Source of the DNA: Chrysoporthe austroafricana | Taxonomy: Eukaryota; Ascomycota; Sordariomycetes; Diaporthales; Cryphonectriaceae | Direction: 5' to 3' | DNA length: 64,000 nt | Assembly (NCBI GenBank): GCA_001051155.2 | Contig: JYIP02000001.1 | Location: 2,728,001 to 2,792,000 of the forward strand | Shown here: piece after piece, positions 34,172-46,800 of the stretch | Layout: every line of letters starts with the position of its first letter | How positions within the stretch are numbered: the stretch's first letter is position 1 | The notes under the pieces: generated by a model | What the model saw: only the letters and a program-made list of their open reading frames with translations | What the model was told of the DNA's origin: nothing | Databases searched by the model: none | Program-made: the position numbers and the translations under genes

Positions 34172-37100
34172 ATGGTGTTCTGTGCGTACTGCGGGAAGAG
34201 CTTCACTCGCAAGGAGCATCTTGAAAGACACATACCCAGCCGTGAGTCTTTCCAAATGCCCAGACAGACTTACGCTCAACGACTGATTGTTCTGTTGCAG
34301 ACACCAATGTCAAGCCTCATCGCTGCAGCGCTTGCCAACTTTCTTTTGCTCGAAGGTATAAATATTGCATCACCGTATGATAGGATCTTTATACTAATGG
34401 GTAACTCTCAACAGAGACCTCCTTCAAAGACACCACTCGACATACCATGAGGCAAGAGATCCAATGGAACCCCTCCCAGGCGGTGTCCCTACAATCGCGG
34501 GCAGAACGCCTATAGCATGCCAGAATTGCGCAAATGCGAAGACAGGCTGTGACAAGCGGGTACCTTGTAGTCGTTGCGCTGAGAAGAACCTTCCTTGTGC
34601 CGCGCGATTCGCACGTCGATCATCAAAGGCTGCTGCAAGAGCGGCTCAAGCAAGTGCTGCTATCAAAATTCAGTTGGTACCGGGGGTCGAAGGACCTCAT
34701 GCATCATCAATATCTCCCTCTATGATGGAGGTTGACGATGGCCTACAGAATACCAACATTCCAGGAACAGGTTCGCCGGGTGGTGAGGCGCCAGTCGATT
34801 CGAAAGTGAAATCAAGCCCCCAAGAGAGGGCAGCTTCAGAAAAGGATCGTTTCAGCCCCGCTGAATTTTCATCTCCTCATTCCAAGATCGATATGATGAG
34901 CGACTTCATGCCTTATGGCAATGAATTTGGCGGCCCGGAGCCTAATTATTCGGACTTGCTCGTCTGGCCGGATTACTCCATGGGCCTAGCATCCGATATA
35001 TATTCAAACATGATGAACATGCAACAAGATATGGTGATGCCAACATTCTCTGATTTCAGCGACGTCTGCTCTAGCTCCGAAACGATAACAACGTCCTCAT
35101 CCAGAGGATCGGTACACACCAGGGGGACCAGTACCGTGTCGACATCAGAGTTCGAACCTATGAAAACAATTGACATGACAATGTGCACGACGAACGGCAC
35201 AGAAATTCCCGAGTTTGAAGTCGTCATTGCTTCTGAGAACTCATGGCCGCTGGCGAGATGCAATCCGCCGACATCCACCGCCAATTGCCCGCGGACGGCC
35301 ATTGTGCACCTAGAAGCTTTGGAACAGAAATGTAAGCAGGATGGAACTTGGGACTCTCTAAAGAGATACCTTGGGCAGTACAACACCAACGGCGAAGCCT
35401 CTCCATCTCACGTGGTACCCATCACCTCGCGCACACGCGACAAGATGACGGCCATTACGCAAAGCTTCCTCCACAAGGCCATCGGTGTGCACCGGTCCGG
35501 AGCTGGCGCCGTCAGGCAATCGGACTACTTAAGCCCAGGCGGTGCCTTGAGCTTCATCATGTTGCCACCGAATGAGGTGCTTGAGCATTTTCTCGGCAGT
35601 TATGTGCGCAGCCTGGCGGACTACTATTCAATGGCTCATGCGATGCGGATCGACCCTAATGAGATACTGCAAAACAATCAAACGTCAACGCTACTCGTCC
35701 TGTTAATGATTGCGCAGGGCGCTGCCATCATACCGATGGAGGAGGCGCGGTATCTCTCTGCAGGCTTGACGGAGACAAGCCGGATTTCACTGTTTGACAT
35801 CATCGAAAAAGATGTCGAGCTATCGGCTGACTCCATCGCGTTACGATGCGCGTTGTTATACACACGTCTTGGTGCGTGGAGCGGTGACAAGTGGCAGATG
35901 GACATTGCAATGGGTCAGCGAGGCATGTACCTGTCGGTAAGCGAACTATGAAGAGCCCGCTCTGCATTGCTAATATGCTGACTTTGGAAAGATGCTCAAA
36001 AATGCCGGCATGTTGGAGCCACAACTCTCGATGATCCCAACTTTCAACGACTCCACTAGCACAGAACTACAGTGGAGGGCCTGGATGCATCGCGAAGCCC
36101 AGAATAGGTATGATCATACTGCACAAGAGGTATTAACGCCAAAGGCTTACGTTCCCCCGTAGGCTTGTCTACAACTGGGTCATGGCCGACCTCGAATTAA
36201 GCCTCTTCCATGACACGAACCCAATACTCTCCGTCTCGGAACTTCACTGCCCCCTTCCCGGACCCGAGATCCTGTGGCTCGCGCCCGGCCCAGAGCAGTG
36301 GCTTGCTGGTATCCAGTCACTGTACGGGTGCACCACTAACGTCAGCCCCCATCTTCTTACCACACCTTCTCTAACACCATCTCTATACGACCTCTTCCAA
36401 GACTTTCTGCACGACAACCTCGCGCACTGCCATGCAAGTCTAGGTCCTCAACAGATGCACCTCCTTCTCCATCCACTTCAGTCACTCCTTTGCCACCTCC
36501 GGCAACTGCTCACCTGCTTCTCCGACATCATCAGCACGCGCCGTGCAGTCGGCCGCGTCGTCACCAAGGCTTCGACACACCAGCGATTGGAGGAGGTACA
36601 GGCCCTTCTCCAGCGGTGGTACGAGCTTGCGGTCACCAAGTCTAAGGCTAATCCGGACTGCGCCATTACGAAGTGCAATCTGGTGCTGTATCACCTCATA
36701 TCCTTAAATGCTGTGACCAACTTTCCAGAGGTCGAGCGACTCGCGCGTAAGGAGGGCTTTGAAGCCGGTCTCACGTACTGGGAGCTAGGCCTCAGGCACA
36801 AGCGGTGCATCTACCAGCGCGAAGAGGCCATCTATCATTGTGGACAGGTGCTGAGATTTCTGCGGGATCTGCCCGCAGACAGGCAACCGAGTTGGTGGAG
36901 CGCGGCGCTGTACCGTGTCACGCTGATCTTGTGGACGGACGGGATTGGGAGGCTCGATCCGAGCTTCAAGACTTCGTCCGGTCCGAGCACAGCGAGCGAC
37001 GTTGAGAACCCAGACGGCCCACCTAGCTCTCCAAGGAATATAGCTGTAGATCAGCTCTCTCCCGAGGATACTGCGCTTATTGCATATCTGTGGAATGGTG

Positions 37101-37300
37101 ACGGGGTCGCTGTTCTTACAGGGACAGATGGGGCTCTTATCAGTCTGGACAACCCGCCAGATGTCCTGAACTTGGGCATGAAGACCATCGAGAGCGGTGT
37201 TAATATGCGCATTGGCGATGGGATCAAGAGAAAGCTGGCCAGGCTCGCTATCAACTGGAGTTTGAACTCTATTAGTATGGGCCCTGGTGTGGACATCTAG
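34172..37300 (+). CDS. C2H2 + Zn2Cys6 transcription factor, Cmr1/Pig1 type
   Basis: Five exons: 34172..34241, 34301..34355, 34415..35936, 35992..36107 and 36163..37300, with introns of 55-59 nt, giving 966 residues. Two N-terminal C2H2 fingers (C4/C7/H20/H24 and C32/C35/H48/H53) are each split by an intron inside a codon. A Zn2Cys6 cluster follows at C77, C80, C87, C93, C96, C103, then a Ser-rich acidic region and a fungal-specific transcription factor middle region from about residue 330. This rare pair of DNA-binding modules, with the order finger-finger-cluster at the very N-terminus, is that of Colletotrichum Cmr1 and Magnaporthe Pig1, which activate DHN-melanin genes. The naphthol-reductase-like gene starts 2.6 kb downstream on the same strand, as expected for a melanin locus. 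DNA target and role here are inferred from the family. Confidence 0.9.
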
Positions 37301-39900
37301 GTCGGCATTTTACTTTCAGGTCTTATGGTTATCTGCATTGCTTTACACGTGGTATAGTTCTATGAGTATTCTGGGTGGCTGTTCTCAGTCTCAAGTTTCC
37401 AGTGCCCATATTCGACGTACATTAGCTATCTACCCGATAGTCCGTCGTTCTTGTCGCTTGAGTCCGGTCCGATGGTTATCAGATTCAGCAAAATTGGTGG
37501 TAGACTCCTGTGGTATTCTATATGCATAAGGTGTTGGCAAGACTGGAGCGGAGCCCTGACAGTGAAGACACCGTGTGTAGAACATTGATCATGATATACC
37601 TTTCATAGGAATCAATTCTCTATTTGGTCGGTACCTACGTAAGTCCGTGTACGGCCGCCGACAAGGAACGGAATCTAATTTAGAAGCCGTCGCAAGTTTC
37701 AGCTCTCTCCATCAGTTGTCGGATCACCCGGACGTACGGAGAAATCCTCGGCTCTCACAACATTTGAGCTGATAATCTGAGCGTGCTCAGACAGAAATCT
37801 CGCGACTCCGAGACGTGATAAGTAGCAGAGACTTGTCTCCTAGTGCGCTACAATACGAGGTGTTGACGAGATGGGGGACTGGGGTAAAGGACGTACTGGG
37901 GTCCCTGGCCACTCTCTATCAACGAATCACAGGCGATATGGCGTTGGTGTCTTTCCTGATATGGTATGTGGGTCGACAGGGGGTTTTCAGCCGTACGTAG
38001 TGGGTAGTACTATGTACTATGGTAGGCGAGCCTGTCTTCGAAGACAGATTAGGAGATGGAATTGCATTTTGGTACATCTACCTCTTTTCAAAGAAGGGAA
38101 TAAGAACATCATAAAAAGTTTCCCTTATCTCCATATCCCATCATATCGCTCATGTCTAGCAAACACGCGTCGAGGTTCCATATCGCTAGAAGTCGGGAGG
38201 CAGACGTTTCTATCTCTAGACACCACGAACCTAGCACAGACTATGCCTGGACCATGACACTGCATGGTTCAGCTCAAGGGGGCTGTATATAATCTCCCAA
38301 TGCGACGTGGGTTCGCCGATCTGCAACATGCAGCGGTACCTAGCGCTCGGTAGTAGGCAAAAGATAGACCAACTAGGGATTGGGGGAGCACGTAGGAAGT
38401 TCCTAATAAAGATCGTGTTGCCCGACATCCCGATTCGTTCAGAGACACGCTGCGAAGCCGTGTTCGAGACAACAGCAGTCCGACATTACATCGATAGCAA
38501 CCAATGAAAGCGGCCAGGGCTTTGCTCCCATCACTTTCGGCGCCGCTAGGCGCCCGTCCCGAGGCTGGGTGGCACGAGCTCAGTGGTACCGAGAACATCG
38601 ATTCTAACGAGACATGGCATTTCCAAAGTCCCATGATCATCGGTATTTGTATGTCTCAACCCAGGAAGACTCAAGCGTCTCGTAAGTGCTTCGTAATTCT
38701 TGCAGGAAGATTTTGAGACGTCATGGACTCAAATGGACTACTAAAGACAGGTAGGCCGAGCATCTTGATCGACAGAGACCCCAGGCAGTCTATTTTTCCG
38801 GCGTGCGGAGGGCCAGACTGACGAAGGATTAAATTACTTCTAGATACTCCGAGCAGGAATTTGAGGTTGATTGACTTTCAGGCTTTTTTAAGATAGGATG
38901 ACTGCACCAATTTGTGATATGTGTGTGTTGCTTCCCCTTTGCCTCCTGTTTACTTTCGAGTTTTCTACGTTTCTTCCCTTGAACGGCATTGTGAGGTTGA
39001 ACTATGAATTGGCTTTTGGAATGCTCGGTGAAGTACACACATCTTCGACCACTAGACAAATATTCTCAAAATCATGTTCCGACCAACAAGCTTAACAGAA
39101 CCGATGAGAAACCCTACACCAAGTACTCAGGAAGATACGGTTTGGCAAGATATTGGCTGGGCAATCTACGCTAGTCGACACGTTCGGGCCTTTCGCTAGG
39201 AAGTGGTCAGTATCCTATCTTAGCGCAGCTGAACAGCAGTTTGTATCTCGAAAAGAAATCGAGATATTTGTTGGCATTTAATTAGTTCTGATGTTGACAT
39301 TCAAGTCCTCAAGAGGTAGACCTGCGGAGGTCCGGACCTCCGGTGGGGGAGAAGCTCCTCGAGCCTTCACAGAAAGCATACCGCCCTACCTAGGCATCCC
39401 TTAAGATGAAGTAAACTGCCAAGTCTTCAAATTAATGTGCAGACAGTCTGACCAGAAGTAATGTAAAGATACATGAATCGAATCGTGGTCCCTGGCCCTG
39501 GAGCTCTGCAAAGCAAATTGCTAGCCATCGATTAGATAGGTGCAGAGTCAGTAAGGCAGCATCAAATCACAACCGGGCTCCCACCAGTGATCACACTCCT
39601 AATTCATATCTGGCCGGAGTTGTTGCCCCGGCCGAGTGCTACCCCAACTGCCCAACTACGGAACTCCCGAGCTCGCTTCTGTCGGACTGTGGGGTTTTGT
39701 TCGAGATGGTGAGATTGTCCGGGACGTTCTTTCATACTCAAAAGTCATATAGAAAATGCCATGAACAAGATTCGCCCATCAAATTTGAACAGCTCATTAT
39801 CATCTACTTTCTCTTCTCTTTCGTTTCGTTGGAATTCCTGTCACTTGTCCCGATCTCCTTCCACCAAGACCTTCCACCAAGTCAGGCGAATTATGTCCAG
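37301..39900. other. Intergenic between regulator and reductase
   Basis: A 2.6-kb stretch with no recognisable gene. It includes a self-complementary run around 38005-38025 (TAGTACTATGTACTATGG), similar to one at 63380-63410. The last 150 bases before 39901 are pyrimidine-rich (CTTTCTCTTCTCTTTCG), as expected for a strong fungal promoter. Confidence 0.5.
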
Positions 39901-40855
39901 ATGGGCCCTTCAACAATTGACACTATGTTAGGTTCCTCTTCAATGTCCTCGTACGATCCGGCCCGGCCTCTCGCTGGCAAGGTGGCACTCATCACAGGTT
40001 CCGGCCGAGGCATTGGCAAGGGGATTGCACTCGAGCTAGGCAAGCGCGGGGCCAACATCGTCATCAACTACAGCAGCAGCTCCAAGTCCGCCGAGGAGGT
40101 GGTCTCTGAGCTCGCCAAGCTGGGATCGAAAGCCATCTCGATTCAGGCTGACATCAGCAACCCAGCCTCTGTCTCCGAGCTATTCGAGAAGGCGATCTCA
40201 CACTTCGGGTACCTGGACTTCGTTATTTCGAACTCGGGCATGGAGGTGTGGTGTCCCGAAGTTGACGTGACCCCCGAGCTATTTGACCAAGTCTTCAACC
40301 TCAACTGCCGAGGCCAGTTCTTTGTGGCACAGAACGCCCTGCGGCACTGCCGCCACGGCGGCCGCCTGATCCTGACCTCCTCCATCGCCGCGAGCATCGG
40401 CGGCATCCCCAACCACGCCCTGTACGCCGGGTCCAAAGCCGCGGTCGAAGGATTCACGCGGTCCTTCGCCGTGGACTGTGGCGAGAAGGGCATGACGGTC
40501 AACGCCATCGCACCTGGCGGCGTGCAGACGGACATGTTCGACGAGAATGCCTGGCACTACGTCCCCGGCGGGTACAAGGGTATGCCCATCGAGACGATCC
40601 AGAAGGGGCTGGCCAGCATGTGCCCACTTAAGCGCGTCGGCACCCCAGCGGATATCGGCAAGGCAGTCTTCATGCTCTGCAGCGATGAGGGAGAGTGGAT
40701 CAACGGTATGTGCTGCTTTTATTGTCGTTGTGCTTGCTGTTCGTTGTCGTACTTCTTTCCATTTTGGGTTGCGGGCGCATGGTTCAATCGAGACATACTG
40801 ACTATTGTGCACCAAAGGCCAAGTTATCAAGTTGACTGGTGGCAACGCTGTCTAG
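39901..40855 (+). CDS. SDR reductase, tetra/trihydroxynaphthalene reductase-like
   Basis: Two exons, 39901..40705 and 40818..40855, joined over a 112-nt intron (GTATGT..CAAAG) that restores WINGQVIKLTGGNAV. The product is 280 residues. It is a classical SDR: NADPH site TGSGRGIGKG (33-41), NSG (111-113), catalytic S161, Y175 and K179, and C-terminal LTGG. Length, spacing of these residues and the text TPELFDQVFNLNCRGQFFVA match fungal naphthol reductases (T4HN/T3HN reductases; the aflatoxin enzyme Ver-1 is a relative). Such enzymes reduce hydroxynaphthalenes to scytalone or vermelone with NADPH. The open frame extends upstream to 39697, but the ATG at 39901 gives the usual family length. Neighbouring Cmr1-type regulator and the NR-PKS support a pigment role (inference); other polyphenol substrates are possible. 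Confidence 0.88.
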
Positions 40856-42679
40856 AAAGACATCATGGATTATTATTTGTGAAGTGCGAAATCTTCTATT
40901 CTCTCAGCCATGGTTCGCTTTCAGATGCCACCACAGAGAAGCCGGGGTTGTAGCAGACTGGCTTTGGAGGGAGGGCGTAACTTCTGAGAGACGGTTAGAT
41001 GTACGGACGTACGGCGCTCGGTTTCTCAGTTGACTGCAGTCGACATGATATCAGCCTGGTTTGGTTTTCATTAAGATAAATATGCATTGAATGCCGAAGT
41101 GGATTACTTTTCGATCATGCACTCCAAAGACGGGGCAGTATCTCACGGCGGCTTCGAAGATGCTGAACTTGTGATACATCCTCCTTAGAATTATCAGCAG
41201 TGTTTCTCTGAACGTGATAGCGATGTCCCACGACATTCTCTAGTAAGAGGTTTTCCTTCGATGTGAACTCGATTCTCGGTCGGTCCGGAAGTCTGGTGAC
41301 CACAATCTCCGTCATTGGTGGCTCTGCTCCATGAAGTGCAGGATACCACATGTGAGCTCGTTACTGAGAGCTGATTAGTCGGTATCTGAACGCCTCTTTG
41401 TCTAGTACTACTTCGACTGCAAAGACATGCCTCTTTCCCCCAGGATGTCACGTAGCACTGCATAATCTAGCGCCATCCACGCTGTTTTTCATTGTAGAAA
41501 GGCTGTAGAGTGCTCTAATGTCTCATCGTAAGGTTTTACCCGCCATAGCTAGCCGACATCCCATGTGCAGACTCTTAAAATTAGGTACTGACGAGAATGG
41601 GAGAGAGAACCTCGATTACGACTGTGAGCTACTCGACTTTACGTCTATGCCTAAAATTGAGATTACCATCATCGCTAAGTTTCGGAAGGCCTTGGGTGTC
41701 CCGAAGCACCCGGATTCAATACTGATCATAAGCCAAGAACTGGGCTAGCCTTGACGGACTCGTAAGCGTCAGTCAGATCTACCTCTTGAACACTCTTAGA
41801 AGGGCTTTCAACTGAAATTTGCCCAAAGGCCACAACAAAGATGCGAGCCGCCATCGAGCCTTGCGTGATGTGTCCTCAGCTTTGACTGCATTAGCTGGGA
41901 AGGTCTACATCCATCTTCGTATCGGTAAAGGCAAGTATTTAGGAACGCGGCGCCATGACTACGAACAAGAAAAGCCGTATTGTGGAATCTGATGGTGGGA
42001 AGACACCTGGATGCGATCTGCTGTCTGTGATCTTCGTTAAACATTCATAGGAACATCCTTAGCTTCTCATTCAATCAATCATTAGAACCTTTGTTCACAT
42101 GCCTTTCGCTACTTTGTCATGGTGATCAGAATGTCGGCAGCGAGAAGCGCGATGTAAGACGCACAACTCTTCTGAAAACCGGCATCGCTCTGTGAGATGC
42201 ATCTGTTGAGCGCAGAGGGGGTGTACGTGATACTCAGCCTTGACGAGACACGTTGCGTAACAAAGCTGGAGGAACCTGTACGCCCAGCATGCCGTGCCAC
42301 TGTACTCCAGTATCTACAAAGTACGCTCTCGAGGCCTCCAAATCGCTCAGCTTAGATCTCTGGCAGAATCTATTGAGTCATTATTCCGCGCACAGCATCG
42401 GGCCGAAGTGCTACGTTAGGCTGTAAGTAGCTCAAATTAGCGGCAGCGAAGGATAACCATTCAGTGACCTCGCCGTCTAGCCCGGGCGTAATACGGATAT
42501 TGAACCATATACTGCTAAGCTACATTATAATTGCGACGGTGATTAACTGTAAAGTCATGTGGGCTGCATGCTATGCGAGTCAATATTGGATCATAGGCGC
42601 AGTCGGCGTAAAAGCAGGTCATAATTACATTGTATGCAGATAAAAGCCTTTAGGATATCAGCACCAGCACGTTAGTCTG
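40856..42679. other. Intergenic
   Basis: A 1.8-kb stretch between the 3' ends of the reductase gene (+) and the LanC-like gene (-). No gene, repeat or RNA was recognised. Confidence 0.5.
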
Positions 42680-43855
42680 TCAGACATCCGTGTAGAAGAT
42701 CATCCCCGGGAATTCCTCTGCAGAGACGAGCCAAGCCCAAGATGCACTGGGAAGGTATCCGGCTAAGACTGCATATTTCGAGCCATAATCTGCGGGCTCA
42801 AATAACCGCTCGTCCTTCTGCTTTAAGTCCGAGAGTTTCTCCGGCGTGGCCACGGCCAGGAAATGATTCCTCCTTGAGCCACGAGGTAATGCACTGCTTC
42901 CACATCAGCGTGGTTACAGTGGGATGGGGGTCCAAGGTAGTACTCACAGTGCGTTGCCGAATATTCCATGGCATATCGATGGCTGCTTCACGAGCAGCCC
43001 TTCCTCCCAGATACACTGTCTACCCTTCTCGACTGCGGTGTCGATCTTCCCCTGGAGATCTGGAAAGTGTGGCCTGAGTGCAACCAAAGAATGCAAGAAA
43101 CCTGGCGCTCCGTGGCAGAACTGAACGAGCGAATGACTTTGCTTTCCCACTAGAATGGGCCAGTTCCCGTTCGGAAGCTGCATGTCCAGTAGCTTAGCCA
43201 ACATTTCCTCTACTCGCAGAGCAAACAACGGCGTCGCCAAAACGATCTGTGTGACAATTCCAATTTCGCCATGGACAGCGCCCAGGTGACGCTTGCCATG
43301 CCACTTCCACTCTGGCCCATCGGCAAGAATTGCCTCTGATACTGCCTTGATCGATTGCTCGACAAGGGTGGCGCTCTCAGGGACCCAATGGCGGATCATC
43401 CTCAGCATGTACAGCGTTCCAGATCATCCATGAAGAAGCTCATTCGGGTATTCTTTCCGTTCCACGATCTCCGGGACGCTGGATATGAATTCTCTGACTA
43501 AGTCCAAGTCCTTGCTGACGCATGCTCTGACGGCTTCGTAGGCAAGTTTCTCACAGCCAACACCACAACGCTCTGAGTCAAGGCGTAGATCGCCTCTTGA
43601 GCCAGCCAAATACCTCCTTGCCCAGATCAGACAATCGCTACCGCCGATCTTCATATCAGGGTGCCGTGATGAGGCCTGTAGGAAGAGGTACGCGAGCCCG
43701 GTAGGGCCCGACCAGAAACCGGAGAGCTTAACTCCCGAGTAATGATCCTTCGGAGGCAACTCGGTGAGTATTTCCTCGAGAGCTTGCTTCAGGTAGCATT
43801 CCAGTTCCTCAACGGTTAGGACCGAGAAATTGTTGGCCAGGTATCGTGAGTCCAT
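42680..43855 (-). pseudogene. LanC-like (LanCL) protein gene with an in-frame TGA
   Basis: Exons 43855..42948 and 42893..42680 joined over a 54-nt intron (GTGAGT..AAGCAG) give 373 codons, the normal length of fungal LanC-like proteins. Codon 144 (43426..43424) is TGA, in NELLHG-stop-SGTLYMLRMIRHW. The family text needs one residue here, probably Arg (CGA). Everything after the stop is intact: HGEIG near 195, the zinc ligands of CHGAPG (C247) and ICHG (C295, H296), and the C-terminus ASWAWLVS..FPGMIFYTDV. Eukaryotic LanCL proteins add glutathione to dehydroamino acids in damaged proteins. The gene sits inside the metabolite locus. It may be a young pseudogene, a read-through gene or a sequencing error. 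The TGA is followed by TCT, not the strong read-through context CTA. Confidence 0.85.
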
Positions 43856-46800
43856 TCTGTGATAGACTCGTTGGATTATTGAAGGTTTTTTTTGATGTTG
43901 GTTGACTTCTATGAGAAATCGAGACGCAGCCACAAGCACATGGGATGGCTAGTCGTCTGTGATGATTCTCCCTTACTGAGACTTGCTTCAAGATGAGATG
44001 ACAGCCGCCACTTCCACCCCGCACCATCGCCAGGGAACAGTCTCTACAAGAAAAAAAAGTGTGGGGTTAGGGTCACGTCTTTCCGCCATGCATACGTGGG
44101 TACCTACCTATCGTCCCTATGTATCTACGGGCCTCCCGGCTGTTGTATTGTTTACAGGTCGTCTCTAAAGAAGGTGGAATATTTTCATGGACTTGCAAAG
44201 CTAGGTTGCTCATTTCTCTGTTTCACAGTCCCCCCACGCAATATTTCACTTTCCTGGTGTAATTATATGCATGCATGCACCCAAACGAGTGGGCCTGAAG
44301 AAAGAGGCAATGAGCGGCGTGCGAAGTCTCATGTTGTACGGCGTAGAACCTGCTTAGCGGATTTAAAGCTTAGATCGTTCTTTGAAGATGAGTGGATATC
44401 GGGGCTCACATGCTGCGAGAGCCTCGATGTCATCGAAGGCACCATCGCATTCCATAATCCCCATGAATGCGAAAGTCCGGATGAGCGATAGGAACATGCC
44501 AGCAACGCTCTAATTAGCATGCACTGTTTGGCAATGGAGAGACCCTCCCGAACTGAGCTGCCGGTCACTTGACCGCCATTTTGTAGTCCTCGAGGAAGAC
44601 CACATGGCGCTCCCGGGCGAGACCGTGGGTAGGCATTGCGAGATCGTGAGGCTGAAATCATCGCAGGTCAAGTATGCCTCTCGGAGCAGCGCAACAAGGA
44701 TAGCTTTGAAATGATCGCGTAACATGGAATTAGCTCCTATTTTCGGAAAGAAAAAAAAACTGTTCTCCACATTATGAACCTGTGATGCTGATATCAGCCT
44801 TAGAGAAGCATGATAAGCAGCTAAAGAGACACGGCAGATGATGTTCAGGGTACTTCGCGTACTACGGCTACATATTTAGAGCTGCAGTAGATCATACTAA
44901 AGACACAACTAGAAGGCAAGTCTAGAGTGCGCAGTGAAGCACGAGTCCGAGGATTCCAGGGCTCTTGATGCTGGACATGCAAGTTCTATTGAGCCACTGG
45001 ACATCGTAGAGTAGTGATCCAACCGTCAGATATTCCAGAAGTCAGTGTGGCTAAGAAATGCCACTCCACACAGGATACCTGACAATCAGTATCACGGCTT
45101 GGCTACATTTACGTCCAATTGGGACTTGATATGATGTGAACGGTTCCCCCTCGCGATGGGAGGCACCACATCCTGCGGGATCAAAGATGGCACCAGTTTG
45201 CGCGTGAACTCCCGACCGTAATGGCAATTGCAGTCAGACATGGGTGATACTGCCTTGGCAAGGAGCTAGATCACTTCAATGTCAGATGAGGCCCAGCTCT
45301 GAAGTTAATTTGGTGAGATATGGATCTAATGGCCCGGGGACTTCTTCAGCACTGTGGACTGTGTATTGTTACCGCTAGTGTCGCGGTATGTTGTACCACT
45401 TGTCTCCGGCAATCCCCCTCCCTGACCCAGTGAAAATGCAAATCACTGCATGCTCGGAACCTCAGAATGCTACCACTTTAGCCCAATTATCGCGGTGAAC
45501 TTGCCTTGATGCACTTCAACCACGCTTGGTGCTATGCCGCAGATGCCCTCAGGCCGCGGTGTACTATACGATATTCTCGTTCCGCCGTTGTTACTCTAGA
45601 TGATGCTCTTGTCCACCACTCACACCTCCACACCCAGAGCTGCCGATCTCTGGCTATTAACCGCAGCCGATATACAAGTGGATGGTCAGACAGAAATCAG
45701 CCAAGCCACAAGATGACAGCTAGCCAAAAGTGGAGTGGAGGTTGCCTGTTCTAGAGACACACATGTGAAGTAGTTTAGCCAATGCCTCATCCTCGATGGA
45801 TGTCAAAACGTTGGCAAGCGAGCCAGAAAATGAGCCCGTCATTCTTTTGTCTTCCAGATAGCTGATCGCTTAGGCCCGCAGTGCGCGTCAGCGGCGCGAC
45901 TAGATCCCACACAAACGCAGCTATTATCAGCAAGCAGTCCTAGCCTTTCGGGGCCTGAGGTGGCAGCGGTTAAAGTTTGCCCACGCGTTCGAAAATCCGG
46001 ATGTGGCGCCTCTAGCGAATCCCCCAGGCTAATGCGTGGATACAAGACATGCCGGGCACCTAACATCGTTTAGCTAGGAACGTGCCTCCCAGCTGACATG
46101 GGAGAGCCTGTTGTATAGCTTCGTATCTCTGAAATGATCGTCGTATCCCGGCCACCAGGATCGCAGTGACCTCTCTAGGTGAGGGCCAGCGGTATACCCG
46201 ATACAGTAAGGAGCACTTTCGGTGAGCGATGGCGTTCGGTCTACGTCGATAGCTAGATGAATCCATTATGTGTTATAGTCATTTTCTCCCTCGGCACTTT
46301 TGAGCGTGTGCTGAAGTCGACATACTCCTAGCCTAATGTGGGGCGAGGCCGGGGATATTATGAGCTGGCGGGTTGACCAGACACATCGCTAGGGACCAGA
46401 GTGTCGGGAGCTTTAAACTCTGTTTGTGTTCAAAAGACCAGCACTATCCCGTGTAGTTCACGACTTCAACTTCCCGCTGTCACCGGCTGCAAGATGATGT
46501 AGGAATCCGACCATGTGAACCGTGAACTTCACATCTTCTAAATGCCCAATTTTGCCACTAATACGATCTCGGCTTTTAAATTCTATCATCGAGCGGGATG
46601 TTACCTTAACAATCAGATCGAAGCTAGAGGATTCTCCATGTACCGGGGAGCGACGGAAGCCACCCAATGCCTTGGAAGCTGCGCTTACATATAGGCCGGG
46701 GTTCCGGCTAGCATCAGTAAGTGGGACAATACCAGAATACTTCGTGGGCCGGGAAGCTTGGTTCCCCCCTTAGTGCTCCTCGCCTTGACAGTTGTCTTCA

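Noticed and set aside
39697..39900. 68-codon N-terminal extension of the reductase
   Set aside because: The in-frame upstream sequence is hydrophobic and unlike the family; the ATG at 39901 gives the normal length and follows a promoter-like pyrimidine tract.
40279..40845. 188-codon open frame on -
   Set aside because: Antisense of the SDR gene, whose catalytic residues and splice join are clear on +.
42680..43855. Reading the LanC-like locus as two adjacent genes
   Set aside because: Both halves are in the same frame, five codons apart, and together make exactly one full-length family member.
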